DNA from: Anaerolineae bacterium
Lineage (GTDB): Bacteria; Chloroflexota; Anaerolineae; Aggregatilineales; Ch27
Length of the DNA: 64,000 nucleotides
Assembly: GCA_013178165.1 (NCBI GenBank)
Contig: JABLXG010000032.1
Span: 1-64,000, forward strand
Direction of reading: 5' to 3'
The position numbers and the translations under genes are program-made. The number at the start of each line of letters is the position of its first letter. Position 1 is the first letter of the stretch. Positions 16,909-26,063 of the stretch are shown piece after piece. The notes beneath the pieces were generated by a model. It was not told the DNA's origin. It saw only the letters and a list, made by a program, of their open reading frames with translations, and ran no database searches.

Positions 16909-19900
16909 ATGGCACCCTTGGAAAACGTACCTGCTGATCGCAACACCCACGCTCTGGATCGTGTTTTGAAGTACGCGTATGTCGTGAACTGGGAAGTCAT
17001 TGCCTATGCAGTGCTATTTGTGCTGGCGGTCGCTACCCGCTTCGTCAACCTTGGCGTGCGGGTGATGAGCCATGACGAGAGCCTGCACACCAAGTTCTCC
17101 TGGGACCTGTACCGCAACGGCTACTTCCAGCACACGCCGCTGATGCATGGGCCGCTGCTCTTCCACATGACGGCCTTCTTCTACCTGCTGTTTGGTGACA
17201 ATGACTTCACGGCGCGTATCTATTCGGCTGTAGTCGGCGTGGCGGTGGTAATGATGCCGGTGCTCTTCCGGCGCTGGCTGGGGCGCGTGGGGGCCTTGCT
17301 GACTTCACTGCTGTTCCTGATCTCGCCGCTGCTGATGTACTACAGCCGCTATATTCGTGAAGATATGCCGGCCATTCTTTACACACTGATCATGGTCTAC
17401 GCCACCTTCCAATATCTGGATGGGCCAGAGGAGACCCGGCGCAAACCCCGCTGGCTGATCCTGCTGGCCGCGGCCATGATCCTGATGCTGGCCTCCAAGG
17501 AAGTTGCCTTCATTTACATCGCGATATTTGGGAGTTTCTTGACGCTGTACTGGGTCGTAAGCCTGGCGCAGCAATACCTGAAGCAGGCGCGCAATGGCCG
17601 TACCCTGTTCGGTCTGATCGCAACAGGCATGATCATCGGCGTTATCGCGGCGCTGGCGATGATTGCTCTGGTGTCGATCATCCCGCCGGGCGATCTGGAC
17701 GCCGACGGCGTGGCCAATGCCAGCGATAACTGCACCAATGTCGCCAATCCGCTGCAACTGGATGATAACGGCGACGGGCTAGGAAATGATTGCCAGTTTA
17801 ACCCCGGCCCGGTGCTGGCAGCGCGCCTGGCAGCCTGGACACTATTGATCTTCGGCGGGCTGGGCGTGGCGCTGATCGGCACGGCGCAGTGGGTGATGCG
17901 CCGCAACAGCCATCCCTTCCCCTGGCGGGAAGTCGTCCTGATCATGTTGATCGCGGTAGTCGCCTGTGGCTTCTTCCTGGTGGTGGAAGAAGCTACGCGC
18001 AAGGAACCGGTGACGGCCACACCGCTTGATCCCAACGCCCAGGAAAGCACGGCCACCGGCAACATCAATCTGACGCCGATTGTGCTGGCCTGGGTGGTGG
18101 GCGTGGCAGTGGTGGCGCTGTCCATCGCCGGACGTCGCTTCGGGTTCTGGGAGGAGATGCGCCGCTTTCCGGTGTTTGATGTGCTGATCATCATGGGGAC
18201 GCTGATCCTGCCCTGGCTGACGGCATTCGTGATCTATCTGACCGGCGCGCATCCTACCGATTACTCTCCCCAGGGGATCGTGCGGGCGGCGCTGGCGCTG
18301 GTGCCATTTGCGGCGGTGGCGGTAGCCGTCGGATTGACCTGGAACTGGCGCGTGTGGCTGGCGGCGACCGGCGTGTTTATGGCTATCTTTGTGTTCTTCT
18401 TCACCACCATGTTCACCAACGGCCAGGGCCTGGCCAGCGGGATGGTGGGGAGCCTGGGGTACTGGCTGGAACAACAGGGTGTGCGGCGCGGCAACCAGCC
18501 GCAGTACTACTACACCCTGCTGATGATACCCTTCTATGAATTTTTGCCGTTGATCGGCGCGGTGGCAGCCGGTTTACTCGGCCTGACCGAATGGTGGCGT
18601 TTTCGCCATGCCCGGATGATCGAACAGGCCGCTGCAACCGACGATCTGGAGCAGGCGCTGATGGCGGCGGCAGAGGAGGCTGCCGCCCGCGAAGGGTTGT
18701 TGGAAGGGGCGGAGCAGGGCGTCCCGGTGGCAAGCCGGGATAACCCCGGCGCTCCGGTGGTCGCCGGGAAGCGGGACGCATCCTTGCTGGTTGACCAGAT
18801 TCCGGCCATGGAGCGGCTCACCACGGTACCCTTCCTGGCGTTTGTTGGCTACTGGGCGGTATTCAACATCTACGCCTACACCCTCTCCGGGGAAAAGATG
18901 CCCTGGCTGACCACCCATCTGACCGTGCCGCTGGCCATGCTTGCCGGCTGGTTTGGCGGGCGGGTGATCGCCCGCATCTCCGGGGAATCGTTCCGCGCTC
19001 TGGGCTGGCGGTTGCTGCTGCTTATCCCGCTGTTGGTAGCGGCGCTGGCGCGGGTGTTCGGGGCGTTTCTGTTTGGCCGCTACCCCTTCCAGGGGGTGAG
19101 CAAGCTTGAGCTGGACCGTACGCTGGCCTGGCTGGCGGCAGTGCTGGTAGCCGCCGGGGCAGCCTATGTCATCGCCCGCATCTGGCGGCGCATTGGCTGG
19201 GGGCAGGTGTGGCGGCTGAGTGTCCTGGCCGGGGGGCTTCTGCTGGCGCTGCTCACCGCGCGATCGGCCTTCATGGCCTCGTTCATCAACTACGATCTGG
19301 CGACTGAGTATCTGGTTTACGCCCATTCCGGGCCGGCCCATACCACGATCTTCAACACCCTGAAAGAAATCAGCCAGCGGGTCACCGGCGGTATGGACCT
19401 GCGGGTGGCCTACGACTATAAGATGTCATGGCCGGGAAGCTGGTACTTCCGCGAATTCCCGAACGCAGTCTACTTTGACCGCAATCCCAGCGTCCAGGTA
19501 CTGGACGAGGCGGTGGCGGTGGTGATCGGCTCGGAGTCGCGGGCGCAGGTGGAGCCACTGCTGGGCGACCGCTACTATCATCAGGAATTTGTGCGGATGT
19601 GGTGGCCGATGCAGGACTACTTCAACCTGACGGCGGCCCGGATCGACAATGTTTTCGACTTTAACCCTGCTAACAGCAATGCGGCGTTGCTACGCCGGGG
19701 GCTGTGGGATATCTGGTGGAACCGCGACTATACCGCCTATGGCCAGGCGACCGGCGGCAACTTCTCGCTGGGGCAGTGGCCGGTCTCCGATCGCATGCAC
19801 TTCTACGTGCGCAAGGATGTGGCCGCCCAGATCTGGGACTTGGGCGTGGGGGCGGAAGTGGTCAGCGAGTTTGATACGTCGCTGGCTGATTTGTGGACTA

Positions 19901-20913
19901 CCCGCGCAGCCTCAATTGTCTGGGGGCAAGAAGGATCCGCCGAAGGCCAGCTGAACCACCCGCGCGGTCTGGCGATCGGGGTGGATGGTACGCTCTATGT
20001 CGCCGACAGCCTGAACCACCGCATCCAGGCGTTCGACGCCGATGGCAATTACCTGTTCGGCTGGGGCACCTACGAAGTGGGCGAATATGGCACGGCGGCT
20101 GGCGGCAACTTCAACCAGCCATGGGGCGTCGCGGTCGGCCCGGATGGCAATGTCTACGTAGCCGATACGTGGAATCACCGCGTTCAGGTCTTTACGCCAG
20201 ATGGGCAGTTCCTGCGGGCATGGGGGCAACTCGGCCAGCTTGATGCCGCCCGCGATCCGGATGACTTCTGGGGGCCGCGCGCGATCGCTGTCGACAAAGA
20301 GGGGCTGGTTTACGTGGCAGATACCGGCAACAAGCGTATCCGCGTGTACACCGCTGAGGGGCAGTGGCTGCGCGATATCGGCAGCGGCGGCACGGCTGCC
20401 GGGCAGCTCAATGAACCGGTCGGCCTGGCCATCCACCCTGACGGACGTATCTTCATCGCCGATACCTGGAATCGACGTATCCAGGTTTTCAACACGATGG
20501 GTCAGTATCTGACAAGCTGGGTGATTCCGGCCTGGTATGGCGACCAGGGCAACCGACCATACCTGGCGCTGGACGTGCAGCGCGGTCATCTGTATGTGAC
20601 CGACCCGGATGCCGCGCGCCTGATCGTCTATGATTTCAATGGCACGCTGCTGGGGAGCTTCGGCCAGCCGGGGTCCAAGGAAGCGCCGATGAACGCAGCC
20701 CAGATCAATGTGGTCGGCGGCGTCGCTATTGACGCCCAGGGCCGGGTGTTTGTGGCTGACGCCGGGGCCGGGCGCATCCTGCGCTTCCCACCCTGGGACG
20801 AGATCGCCGTTGCGCCGCTGATCACTCAGGAAGAAGCGCCTGCCGGTGATTCCGGGCAGGAAGCCGGACAGGATATCCCGGCGCTGGAAGCGACGCCCAC
20901 ACCGGCAGGCTAA
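16909..20913 (+). CDS. Agl23-like (TIGR03663) membrane protein fused to an NHL-repeat beta-propeller
   Basis: A 1334-residue three-part protein. Residues about 25-560 and 640-840 are membrane segments, with the GT-C style loop MSHDESLHTKFSW near residue 49. A short cysteine-containing insert (residues about 261-297) reads like a thrombospondin type-3/EF-hand calcium loop, with DLDADGVANASDNC and DDNGDGLGNDC, located between membrane helices. Residues 564-638 form an Ala/Glu-rich loop. Residues about 1004-1300 contain five or so NHL repeats, each with a variant of GLAIGVDGTLYVADSLNHRI, predicted to fold as a beta-propeller outside the membrane. A GT-C enzyme tethered to a protein- or glycan-binding propeller is the likely design. 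Start 16909 lies 36 bases after the anti-sigma gene. It is the last gene of the glycan block. Confidence 0.82.
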   Translation: MAPLENVPADRNTHALDRVLKYAYVVNWEVIAYAVLFVLAVATRFVNLGVRVMSHDESLHTKFSWDLYRNGYFQHTPLMHGPLLFHMTAFFYLLFGDNDFTARIYSAVVGVAVVMMPVLFRRWLGRVGALLTSLLFLISPLLMYYSRYIREDMPAILYTLIMVYATFQYLDGPEETRRKPRWLILLAAAMILMLASKEVAFIYIAIFGSFLTLYWVVSLAQQYLKQARNGRTLFGLIATGMIIGVIAALAMIALVSIIPPGDLDADGVANASDNCTNVANPLQLDDNGDGLGNDCQFNPGPVLAARLAAWTLLIFGGLGVALIGTAQWVMRRNSHPFPWREVVLIMLIAVVACGFFLVVEEATRKEPVTATPLDPNAQESTATGNINLTPIVLAWVVGVAVVALSIAGRRFGFWEEMRRFPVFDVLIIMGTLILPWLTAFVIYLTGAHPTDYSPQGIVRAALALVPFAAVAVAVGLTWNWRVWLAATGVFMAIFVFFFTTMFTNGQGLASGMVGSLGYWLEQQGVRRGNQPQYYYTLLMIPFYEFLPLIGAVAAGLLGLTEWWRFRHARMIEQAAATDDLEQALMAAAEEAAAREGLLEGAEQGVPVASRDNPGAPVVAGKRDASLLVDQIPAMERLTTVPFLAFVGYWAVFNIYAYTLSGEKMPWLTTHLTVPLAMLAGWFGGRVIARISGESFRALGWRLLLLIPLLVAALARVFGAFLFGRYPFQGVSKLELDRTLAWLAAVLVAAGAAYVIARIWRRIGWGQVWRLSVLAGGLLLALLTARSAFMASFINYDLATEYLVYAHSGPAHTTIFNTLKEISQRVTGGMDLRVAYDYKMSWPGSWYFREFPNAVYFDRNPSVQVLDEAVAVVIGSESRAQVEPLLGDRYYHQEFVRMWWPMQDYFNLTAARIDNVFDFNPANSNAALLRRGLWDIWWNRDYTAYGQATGGNFSLGQWPVSDRMHFYVRKDVAAQIWDLGVGAEVVSEFDTSLADLWTTRAASIVWGQEGSAEGQLNHPRGLAIGVDGTLYVADSLNHRIQAFDADGNYLFGWGTYEVGEYGTAAGGNFNQPWGVAVGPDGNVYVADTWNHRVQVFTPDGQFLRAWGQLGQLDAARDPDDFWGPRAIAVDKEGLVYVADTGNKRIRVYTAEGQWLRDIGSGGTAAGQLNEPVGLAIHPDGRIFIADTWNRRIQVFNTMGQYLTSWVIPAWYGDQGNRPYLALDVQRGHLYVTDPDAARLIVYDFNGTLLGSFGQPGSKEAPMNAAQINVVGGVAIDAQGRVFVADAGAGRILRFPPWDEIAVAPLITQEEAPAGDSGQEAGQDIPALEATPTPAG

Positions 20914-20949
20914 TGCCCGGCAGGCCGGGATTCCGGTAGTGGCAGTTTC

Positions 20950-20977
20950 GTGAGGCCCGGTATCCGCCGGGCCTCAC
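20950..20977 (+). terminator. Strong hairpin after the glycan block (possible terminator)
   Basis: A perfect 11-bp stem (gtgaggcccgg / ccgggcctcac) closes a 6-base loop, 37 bases after the stop at 20913. There is no U-tract behind it, so intrinsic termination is uncertain. It is the only strong structure at the end of the gene block. Confidence 0.45.
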
Positions 20978-21073
20978 TTGCAGGGAATGCCCGCAAAGTG
21001 GGGGTATGCACGGCGCGATAGTGTGCGATGATGGAATAGACATCATGGAGGGTTCACCACAGGGGGGCAGGAT

Positions 21074-21751
21074 ATGACACCGGCGGTTTTCAGGCCATCA
21101 CCCCGGCTGCAAACCAAGCTGTTCGTTGTCACGGCTCTGGCGGGTATTCTGGCCGTGGTCGGGCTGGCGCTGTTCGTCTGGCTGGTTGCCAGGGATGAGG
21201 GTGCGCCTGACCCGGCGGGACTGGCTCTGGTCGTCGCGATTCTGGTGAATGTCGCGTGGGTGATTCCCGTGAGTGTGCTGATTCCGCTGTACTGCCGCAG
21301 CCTGGTCTATGAGGCGCGTGAAGACGAAGTCATTGTGCACGTAGGTGTGATTAACCGTTCGGTAAAGCATGTGCCGTACCGGGCGGTGACCAATCTTGAG
21401 GTTACCCGCGGGCCTTTCGACCGGCTATTTGGGCTGGGCACACTGAAGGTGCAGACGGCTGGCATGAGCGGCCAGCGGGGCGCAGAGGAAAGCCTGATCG
21501 GGTTGCCCAACGTGGATGAAGTCTATGATCGCGTGGCGGGGGCGCTGCGCTGTTTCCATGGAGACACAGGCCCGGATCAGGCCAGCGTGGAGCTAGTTGC
21601 CGCAGCGCCGCTGCCCGTTGCTCCTGCCAACGCGATCCCACCTCTGCTGACGCCGCAGGACATCCGGGTGACGATCGATAACCGCGAAGTGCTGGCGCTT
21701 ATCAAGGAGATTCTCAAAGAAGTGCGGATTATCCGCCACAATGTTCAGTAG
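21074..21751 (+). CDS. Bacterial PH-domain (bPH2/YdbS-like) membrane protein
   Basis: A 225-residue protein with two N-terminal membrane helices (residues about 17-36 and 48-74). A bPH2-type (PF03703) domain follows, recognisable from VYEAREDEVIVHVGVINRSVKHVPYRAVTNLEV and GLGTLKVQTAG. A variable hydrophilic tail ends with a helical EVLALIKEILKEVRII segment. The biochemical role of these proteins is not established. A purine-rich stretch (ggggggcagg) precedes the ATG. It is separated from the glycan block by a 160-base gap with a hairpin, so it is probably its own unit. It is convergent with the radical SAM gene. Confidence 0.8.
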   Translation: MTPAVFRPSPRLQTKLFVVTALAGILAVVGLALFVWLVARDEGAPDPAGLALVVAILVNVAWVIPVSVLIPLYCRSLVYEAREDEVIVHVGVINRSVKHVPYRAVTNLEVTRGPFDRLFGLGTLKVQTAGMSGQRGAEESLIGLPNVDEVYDRVAGALRCFHGDTGPDQASVELVAAAPLPVAPANAIPPLLTPQDIRVTIDNREVLALIKEILKEVRIIRHNVQ

Positions 21752-21758
21752 GCCCACC

Positions 21759-22961
21759 CTACAGCGCAAAACCTTCGACGTAGTATGGTGCGACACGGGT
21801 CCGGGGAAAGCGCTGGCGCAGCGCGGTCTGCAGAGTCTGCTGCTGCGCTGCTTCCTCTTCCGGAGTCAGCGGGCGGATGCCGGCCTGTTCAGCCAGAGTC
21901 GGGTATTCGGTGCCGGGGGCCGAGCAGTAGACTGACAGGTAGATGACATCCCGCCCATCCAGCGGCATCGCCCCGATCACAGCCAGCGTCTCTTGCACAT
22001 GCTGAGCAGCGAAGCGATCCCCGCCCAGGCCAACCATGGCAATCACACCGACAGCCAGACCGGCGGCTTTGAGGTCATGCACGGCGGCCAGGGCATCGGC
22101 AGCGCGGCCTGGCTTGCGGACAAACCGTAATAGCTCGTCGGAACCGGTTTCCAGGCCGATATACACCCGCGCCAGGCCGCGGTCCCGCAGCGCCATCCAG
22201 TCCTGGACGGTTTTGTGCTGGGCGTCAAAGGCGCTGATGAAAGAGAACACGGGGAGTGGCGGCTGGCCGGGCTGCCCAAAGACCTCCTGCACAATTTCCA
22301 GCAGAGTCAACAGGCGCGGCTGGGGCACGGTCAGCGCGTTGGCATCAGCCAGGAAGACACCCCGCCGCAGGCTCAACCCGGCCCCAAAGAAGTCTCGCAC
22401 TGCCCGGCAGTGGGCGCGGAACTCATCAGCACCCCGGACGCGGAAGCCCCGATCGCGGTACAGGCCGCAGAATGTGCAGCGATTCCACGAACAGCCAATG
22501 GTCGCCTGCACCACCAGTGCCAGATACTGATCCGGCGGCAGAATGCTCACGGGCAGGAACAGGCGGCGGTAGGCTTCTGCGTCGGCTTCCAGGGCTTCCG
22601 GCGGCATGGCCAGCACGGTGTCCAGTGCATCGGCCAGGCAGGTCTGATCGGCGGGGGATAGCGTCAATTCCGGCAGGACTGCACGCAAATCGTGCAGGGT
22701 GGCAAACAGCCGCTTCAGGAGGGCGTCCCGTTCGTCGGGCGATAGCTCCAGGCGGCGGACTGCGCCGGCTTTGTTGCGGATAAGAAAGCGGTGATCGAGC
22801 GTGCGCTGGATGCTGCGCCCGTCGACAAACAGGCTGAGCAGCCGCCCGGCGCGATCGAAGCTATAGCTTTCGCCGTAACGCGGTGAGATCACGATAACCT
22901 GCGGCTGCAGGTTGGCAGTGACGCGCTCACCGTTGCGGGGGTGGGTGAACGTGATTGGCAT
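21759..22961 (-). CDS. Radical SAM protein
   Basis: A 400-residue enzyme. An N-terminal accessory region of about 150 residues precedes the radical SAM core, which starts at the iron-sulfur motif TIGCSWNRCTFCGLY (residues about 154-168). The cysteines are spaced CX4CX2C rather than the usual CX3CX2C, a spacing found in some subfamilies with a GCxxNxCxFC signature. Later core elements are VYIGLETGSDELL and GLAVGVIAMVGLGG. The reaction cannot be assigned. The stop lies only 7 bases from the convergent PH-domain gene's stop; upstream it is divergent from proS. Confidence 0.82.
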   Translation of the reverse strand: MPITFTHPRNGERVTANLQPQVIVISPRYGESYSFDRAGRLLSLFVDGRSIQRTLDHRFLIRNKAGAVRRLELSPDERDALLKRLFATLHDLRAVLPELTLSPADQTCLADALDTVLAMPPEALEADAEAYRRLFLPVSILPPDQYLALVVQATIGCSWNRCTFCGLYRDRGFRVRGADEFRAHCRAVRDFFGAGLSLRRGVFLADANALTVPQPRLLTLLEIVQEVFGQPGQPPLPVFSFISAFDAQHKTVQDWMALRDRGLARVYIGLETGSDELLRFVRKPGRAADALAAVHDLKAAGLAVGVIAMVGLGGDRFAAQHVQETLAVIGAMPLDGRDVIYLSVYCSAPGTEYPTLAEQAGIRPLTPEEEAAQQQTLQTALRQRFPRTRVAPYYVEGFAL

Positions 22962-22997
22962 AGCCTGATTATGCCGCGGGTGGGGCAGCTTTGCCCA

Positions 22998-23026
22998 TTG
23001 TTGGGGTCGTAGAATCCTGTTACCAT
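22998..23026 (+). promoter_or_regulatory. Predicted proS promoter (-35 ttgttg, extended -10 TG-t-TACCAT)
   Basis: A -35 at 22998-23003 and a TACCAT at 23021-23026 preceded by TG at 23018 are separated by 17 bases. Transcription would begin near 23033. This puts the ATG at 23064, not the in-frame start at 23031, inside the transcript. Confidence 0.4.
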
Positions 23027-23063
23027 CCCTTTGGTGACCGCTGGGGGAGGGGGGAGGGGCAAG

Positions 23064-24773
23064 ATGCGCTTTCAGGAGCTATTCGGTCGTACCCTGCGCG
23101 AGGCGCCGGCAGATGCAGAACTGACCAGCCATCGGTTGGCCCTTCGCGCCGGGTTGATCAGGCCGCTGGGGGGTGGCATCTACGCCTGGCTGCCGCTGGG
23201 CCTGTGGGTATTGCGCCGGGTGGAAGCAATCGTGCGAGCTGAACTGGCTGCTCTGAACGGGCAGGAGATGCTGCTGCCGGGGTTGTTGCCAGTGGAATTG
23301 CTGCAGGAAAGCGGGCGCTGGCAGCCGGGCTTGAACGAAGTGCTGCTGAAGTGCCAGAACCGTGACGGTCGCCACTACGTGCTGGCGGCGGACTTTCAGG
23401 AGGCGCTGGCCGCAATGATGGCGCATGAGATCGAGAGCTACCGCGATCTGCCCCGGCTGGTCTACCAGATCCGCAGCCAATACCAGGATATTGCCCGTCC
23501 GCGTGGCGGCTTGATTGGCCTGCGTGAGTTCACGGTGGCGGAAGCGTACAGCCTGGGGCGGACTCCCGCCGAGCTTGACACGGCGTATGACCGTGTTCTT
23601 GCCGCCTGGCAACGGGTGTTTGCCCGCGTGGGGCTGCATCCGCTGTTGGTGGAGGCGCCCGGCGGCCACGAGTTCGCCATACTTCATCCGCAGGGGGAAG
23701 AGGCGGTCGCCCGTTGTGATCGGTGCGGCTATACGGCGCGGGTGGAGATCGCCCAGGCTCGCTTGCCGGCTGGCCCCTCCGGGACGCCTGAGGTGCTGGC
23801 GAAAGTCTCCACGCCGGATTGCAAGACAATTGAGGATGTAGCCCACTTCCTCGGTGTGGAGACCCATCAGACGCTGAAGGCCGTCTTTTTCATCCGGGAC
23901 GAAACCGAACTGGTGTTCGTTCTTCTGCGGGGCGATCTGGAAGTCAGTGAGGCCAAGCTGATCCAGGCGCTGGGCGGGGGGACGTTGCGGGCGGCAACCG
24001 AAGCGGAAATCCGCGCTGTGGGCGCGGAGCCGGGCTATGCCTCTCCGGTCGGGCTGGCGGTACGGACGACGGATCAGCCGGACGGTGTGACCGTGGTGGC
24101 CGATATCTCTGTGCAGGCGGGCGTCAACTTTGTGGCTGGAGCCAATGAGGCGGGCTTTCATCTGACCGGCGTCAACTACCCGCGGGACTTTGTCGTGACC
24201 CTGCTGGCCGACATTGCTGCTGTGGCGGATGGCGCAACCTGTGGACAATGTGGCGCGGGTGCTTTACACGTTGAACAGGCCATTGTCGTTGGGTATTGCC
24301 GCAAGCCGGCCGGGCGGCTGAGCGAGAGACTAGGGGTGCGATTCCTGACTGAAGGGGGACAGGCGCAGCCGGTGTTGATGGGATATTACGGTCTGATGCT
24401 GGAGCGGTTGATCGCAGCCATCATCGAGGCCCATCATGACGCGGCGGGTATTGTCTGGCCGCGCAGCGTAGCACCTTTTGCCGTGGAGATTGTTACGCTG
24501 GGCAAGGAACCACTTTATCATGAGCAGGGGCGGGCGCTGTATGCGGAACTGAAGCGGGCCGGGCTGAATGTCCTGCTGGATGACCGGGATGAGCGCCCCG
24601 GCGTCAAATTCGCTGACGCCGATTTGGTTGGCGCTCCGCTGCGGGTGACGGTCAGCCAGCGCGCTCTGGAGCGCGATGTGCTGGAAGGCAAATGGCGACA
24701 TAGCGAAGAACGATTCGATATTCCGGTAGTGGGGGCAGCAGCGGCTATTGTGCGTCTGGTCGGGGGAGAATGA
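23064..24773 (+). CDS. proS: Prolyl-tRNA synthetase (bacterial type with editing domain)
   Basis: A 569-residue class II aminoacyl-tRNA synthetase that charges tRNA-Pro. Motif 1 region: RAGLIRPLGGGIYAWLPLG. Motif 2 region: FQEALAAMMAHEI through YQIRSQYQDIARPRGGLIGLREFTVAEAYSL. The YbaK-like editing insertion lies at residues about 220-370, with VETHQTLKAVFFI and an EVSEAKLIQALGGG segment. Motif 3 and the anticodon-binding domain follow: VWPRSVAPFAVEIV and LLDDRDERPGVKFADADLVG. Length and layout fit the long bacterial form. The start at 23064 has a GGGAGGGG ribosome-binding region and lies inside the predicted transcript. An ISAs1 element is inserted immediately after its stop codon without affecting the coding region. 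Confidence 0.96.
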   Translation: MRFQELFGRTLREAPADAELTSHRLALRAGLIRPLGGGIYAWLPLGLWVLRRVEAIVRAELAALNGQEMLLPGLLPVELLQESGRWQPGLNEVLLKCQNRDGRHYVLAADFQEALAAMMAHEIESYRDLPRLVYQIRSQYQDIARPRGGLIGLREFTVAEAYSLGRTPAELDTAYDRVLAAWQRVFARVGLHPLLVEAPGGHEFAILHPQGEEAVARCDRCGYTARVEIAQARLPAGPSGTPEVLAKVSTPDCKTIEDVAHFLGVETHQTLKAVFFIRDETELVFVLLRGDLEVSEAKLIQALGGGTLRAATEAEIRAVGAEPGYASPVGLAVRTTDQPDGVTVVADISVQAGVNFVAGANEAGFHLTGVNYPRDFVVTLLADIAAVADGATCGQCGAGALHVEQAIVVGYCRKPAGRLSERLGVRFLTEGGQAQPVLMGYYGLMLERLIAAIIEAHHDAAGIVWPRSVAPFAVEIVTLGKEPLYHEQGRALYAELKRAGLNVLLDDRDERPGVKFADADLVGAPLRVTVSQRALERDVLEGKWRHSEERFDIPVVGAAAAIVRLVGGE

Positions 24774-24783
24774 ACGTTGTGCG

Positions 24784-25993
24784 CAGGGCAATCGCATCAA
24801 AAGTGCTGATAGGGAATAATAGGATGCCTCTAACCAGGAGGCACTATGTCAGACGAAAACCCGATCAGCTTACTCATCAGTTTTCGGGACCTGCCCGATC
24901 CCCGAGTGGGGGGCGTTGCGATCACAAGCTCATCGATATCATCGTGATAACGGTGTGCGCCGTTATTGCGGGAGCGGAGAGCTGGGTGGATGTGGAGAGC
25001 TTCGGTAAAGCGAAGCAAGAATGGTTGCACACTTTTCTCGACCTGCCGCATGGGATACCGTCGCACGACACGTTCGGGCGCTTTTTCGCGGCGTTGGATG
25101 CTGAGGCATTTCAGACGGCGTTCATGCGCTGGGTGGAAGGGGTCTTTCGGGTGAGTAGAGGTCAAGTCATTGCGATTGACGGCAAGACAGCACGGCGCAG
25201 CCATAACCGAAGCCTCGGCAAAGACGCCATCCATATGGTCAATGCGTGGGCCACGCACAACGGCATTGCCTTGGGGCAGTGGAAGACAGACGCGAAATCG
25301 AATGAAATCACGGCGATTCCGCCGCTGCTACGCCAGTTGAAAGTGGCGGGCTGTATTGTCACGGTCGATGCGATGGGTGCTCAAACCAAGATCGCCCAGG
25401 CGATTCGCGATGAAAAGGCCGACTACGTGCTGCGGGTCAAAGACAATCAGGGGCACTTGCACCAGGACATTCAAGACTGGTTCGCGCATGCGGACAACGT
25501 GCAATTCGCTCAGATGCCACACAGCTATGCCGAAACCATCAATAAAGGCCATGGACGCATCGAAATTCGGCGGTGCTGGGCCATCAGTGACCCCCTGGCC
25601 TTCGAATACCTCCGCAATTATGAGGGTTGGACTGATTTGCAGACCATTATACGGGTGCAACGTGAGCGACGACTTCCAGACAAGACCGAGCTCAACACGG
25701 CCTACTACATCAGCAGCTTGCCCGCTGAGGCTGAACCCCTCCTGGATGCCACGCGCTTCCACTGGGCGGTTGAAAATAGTCTTCACTGGGTCCTGGACGT
25801 CATCTTCAGAGAGGACAATGCCCGGGTCCGCCTCGGGCACGCCGCCCACAACATGGCGATCTTGCGAAACTGGCGCTCAACATTATCAAAAAGGACTCTT
25901 CCAAGGGGAGTATCCGCACCAAACGCTTCAAGGCCGGCCTTGATATCACCTTCCTTGAACGGTTACTGGAACAAATTTGATGCAATCGCCCTG
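24784..25993 (+). mobile_element. ISAs1-family insertion sequence, complete but with a frameshifted transposase
   Basis: The element is about 1210 bp. Its ends are imperfect inverted repeats: cagggcaatcgcatcaaaa at 24784-24802, and cagggcgattgcatcaaat as the reverse complement of the right end at 25975-25993. Flanking direct repeats cgttgtgcg(c) at 24775-24783(4) and 25994-26002(3) are the 9-10 bp target duplication. This agrees with the 8-10 bp known for ISAs1. The insertion point lies 2-10 bases after the proS stop and about 9 bases before the -35 of the nusA promoter, so it separates the two units without breaking either. Confidence 0.92.
24846..25980 (+). pseudogene. ISAs1-family DDE transposase with two -1 frameshifts
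   Basis: The ATG at 24846 gives MSDENPISLLISFRDLPDPR, the expected family N-terminus. The frame is then lost in a run of six Gs (24908-24913); one more G would restore it to the main frame reading HKLIDIIVITVCAVIAGAESW. The main frame contains catalytic-region motifs VIAIDGKTARRSHNR and VTVDAMGAQTKIA, and ENSLHWVLDVIFRED with the Glu. A second one-base deletion follows 25867 (a C present in the copy at 1-324), which scrambles the last 38 codons. The first shift lies on an in-phase G_GGG_GGC heptamer, so programmed slippage is conceivable. The second looks like decay or a sequencing error. Confidence 0.85.
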
Positions 25994-26011
25994 CGTTGTG
26001 CGCATTTGACC

Positions 26012-26041
26012 TTGCCAAGCTCAGGGCGCGCGTGGTATACT
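26012..26041 (+). promoter_or_regulatory. Predicted promoter of the nusA-infB operon
   Basis: TTGCCA at 26012-26017 (5 of 6 matches to the -35 consensus) and TATACT at 26036-26041 (5 of 6) are 18 bases apart. A TG at 26033-26034 gives an extended -10. Transcription would start near 26048. The IS target duplication ends 9 bases upstream. Confidence 0.65.
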
Positions 26042-26063
26042 ATTGGTAGTAGATCCTCTTTGC

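Noticed and set aside
325-24783. Composite transposon bounded by the two ISAs1 copies
   Set aside because: The segment carries essential proS and codon use does not differ noticeably from the surroundings; the copies differ at about 2% and only one target duplication is visible.
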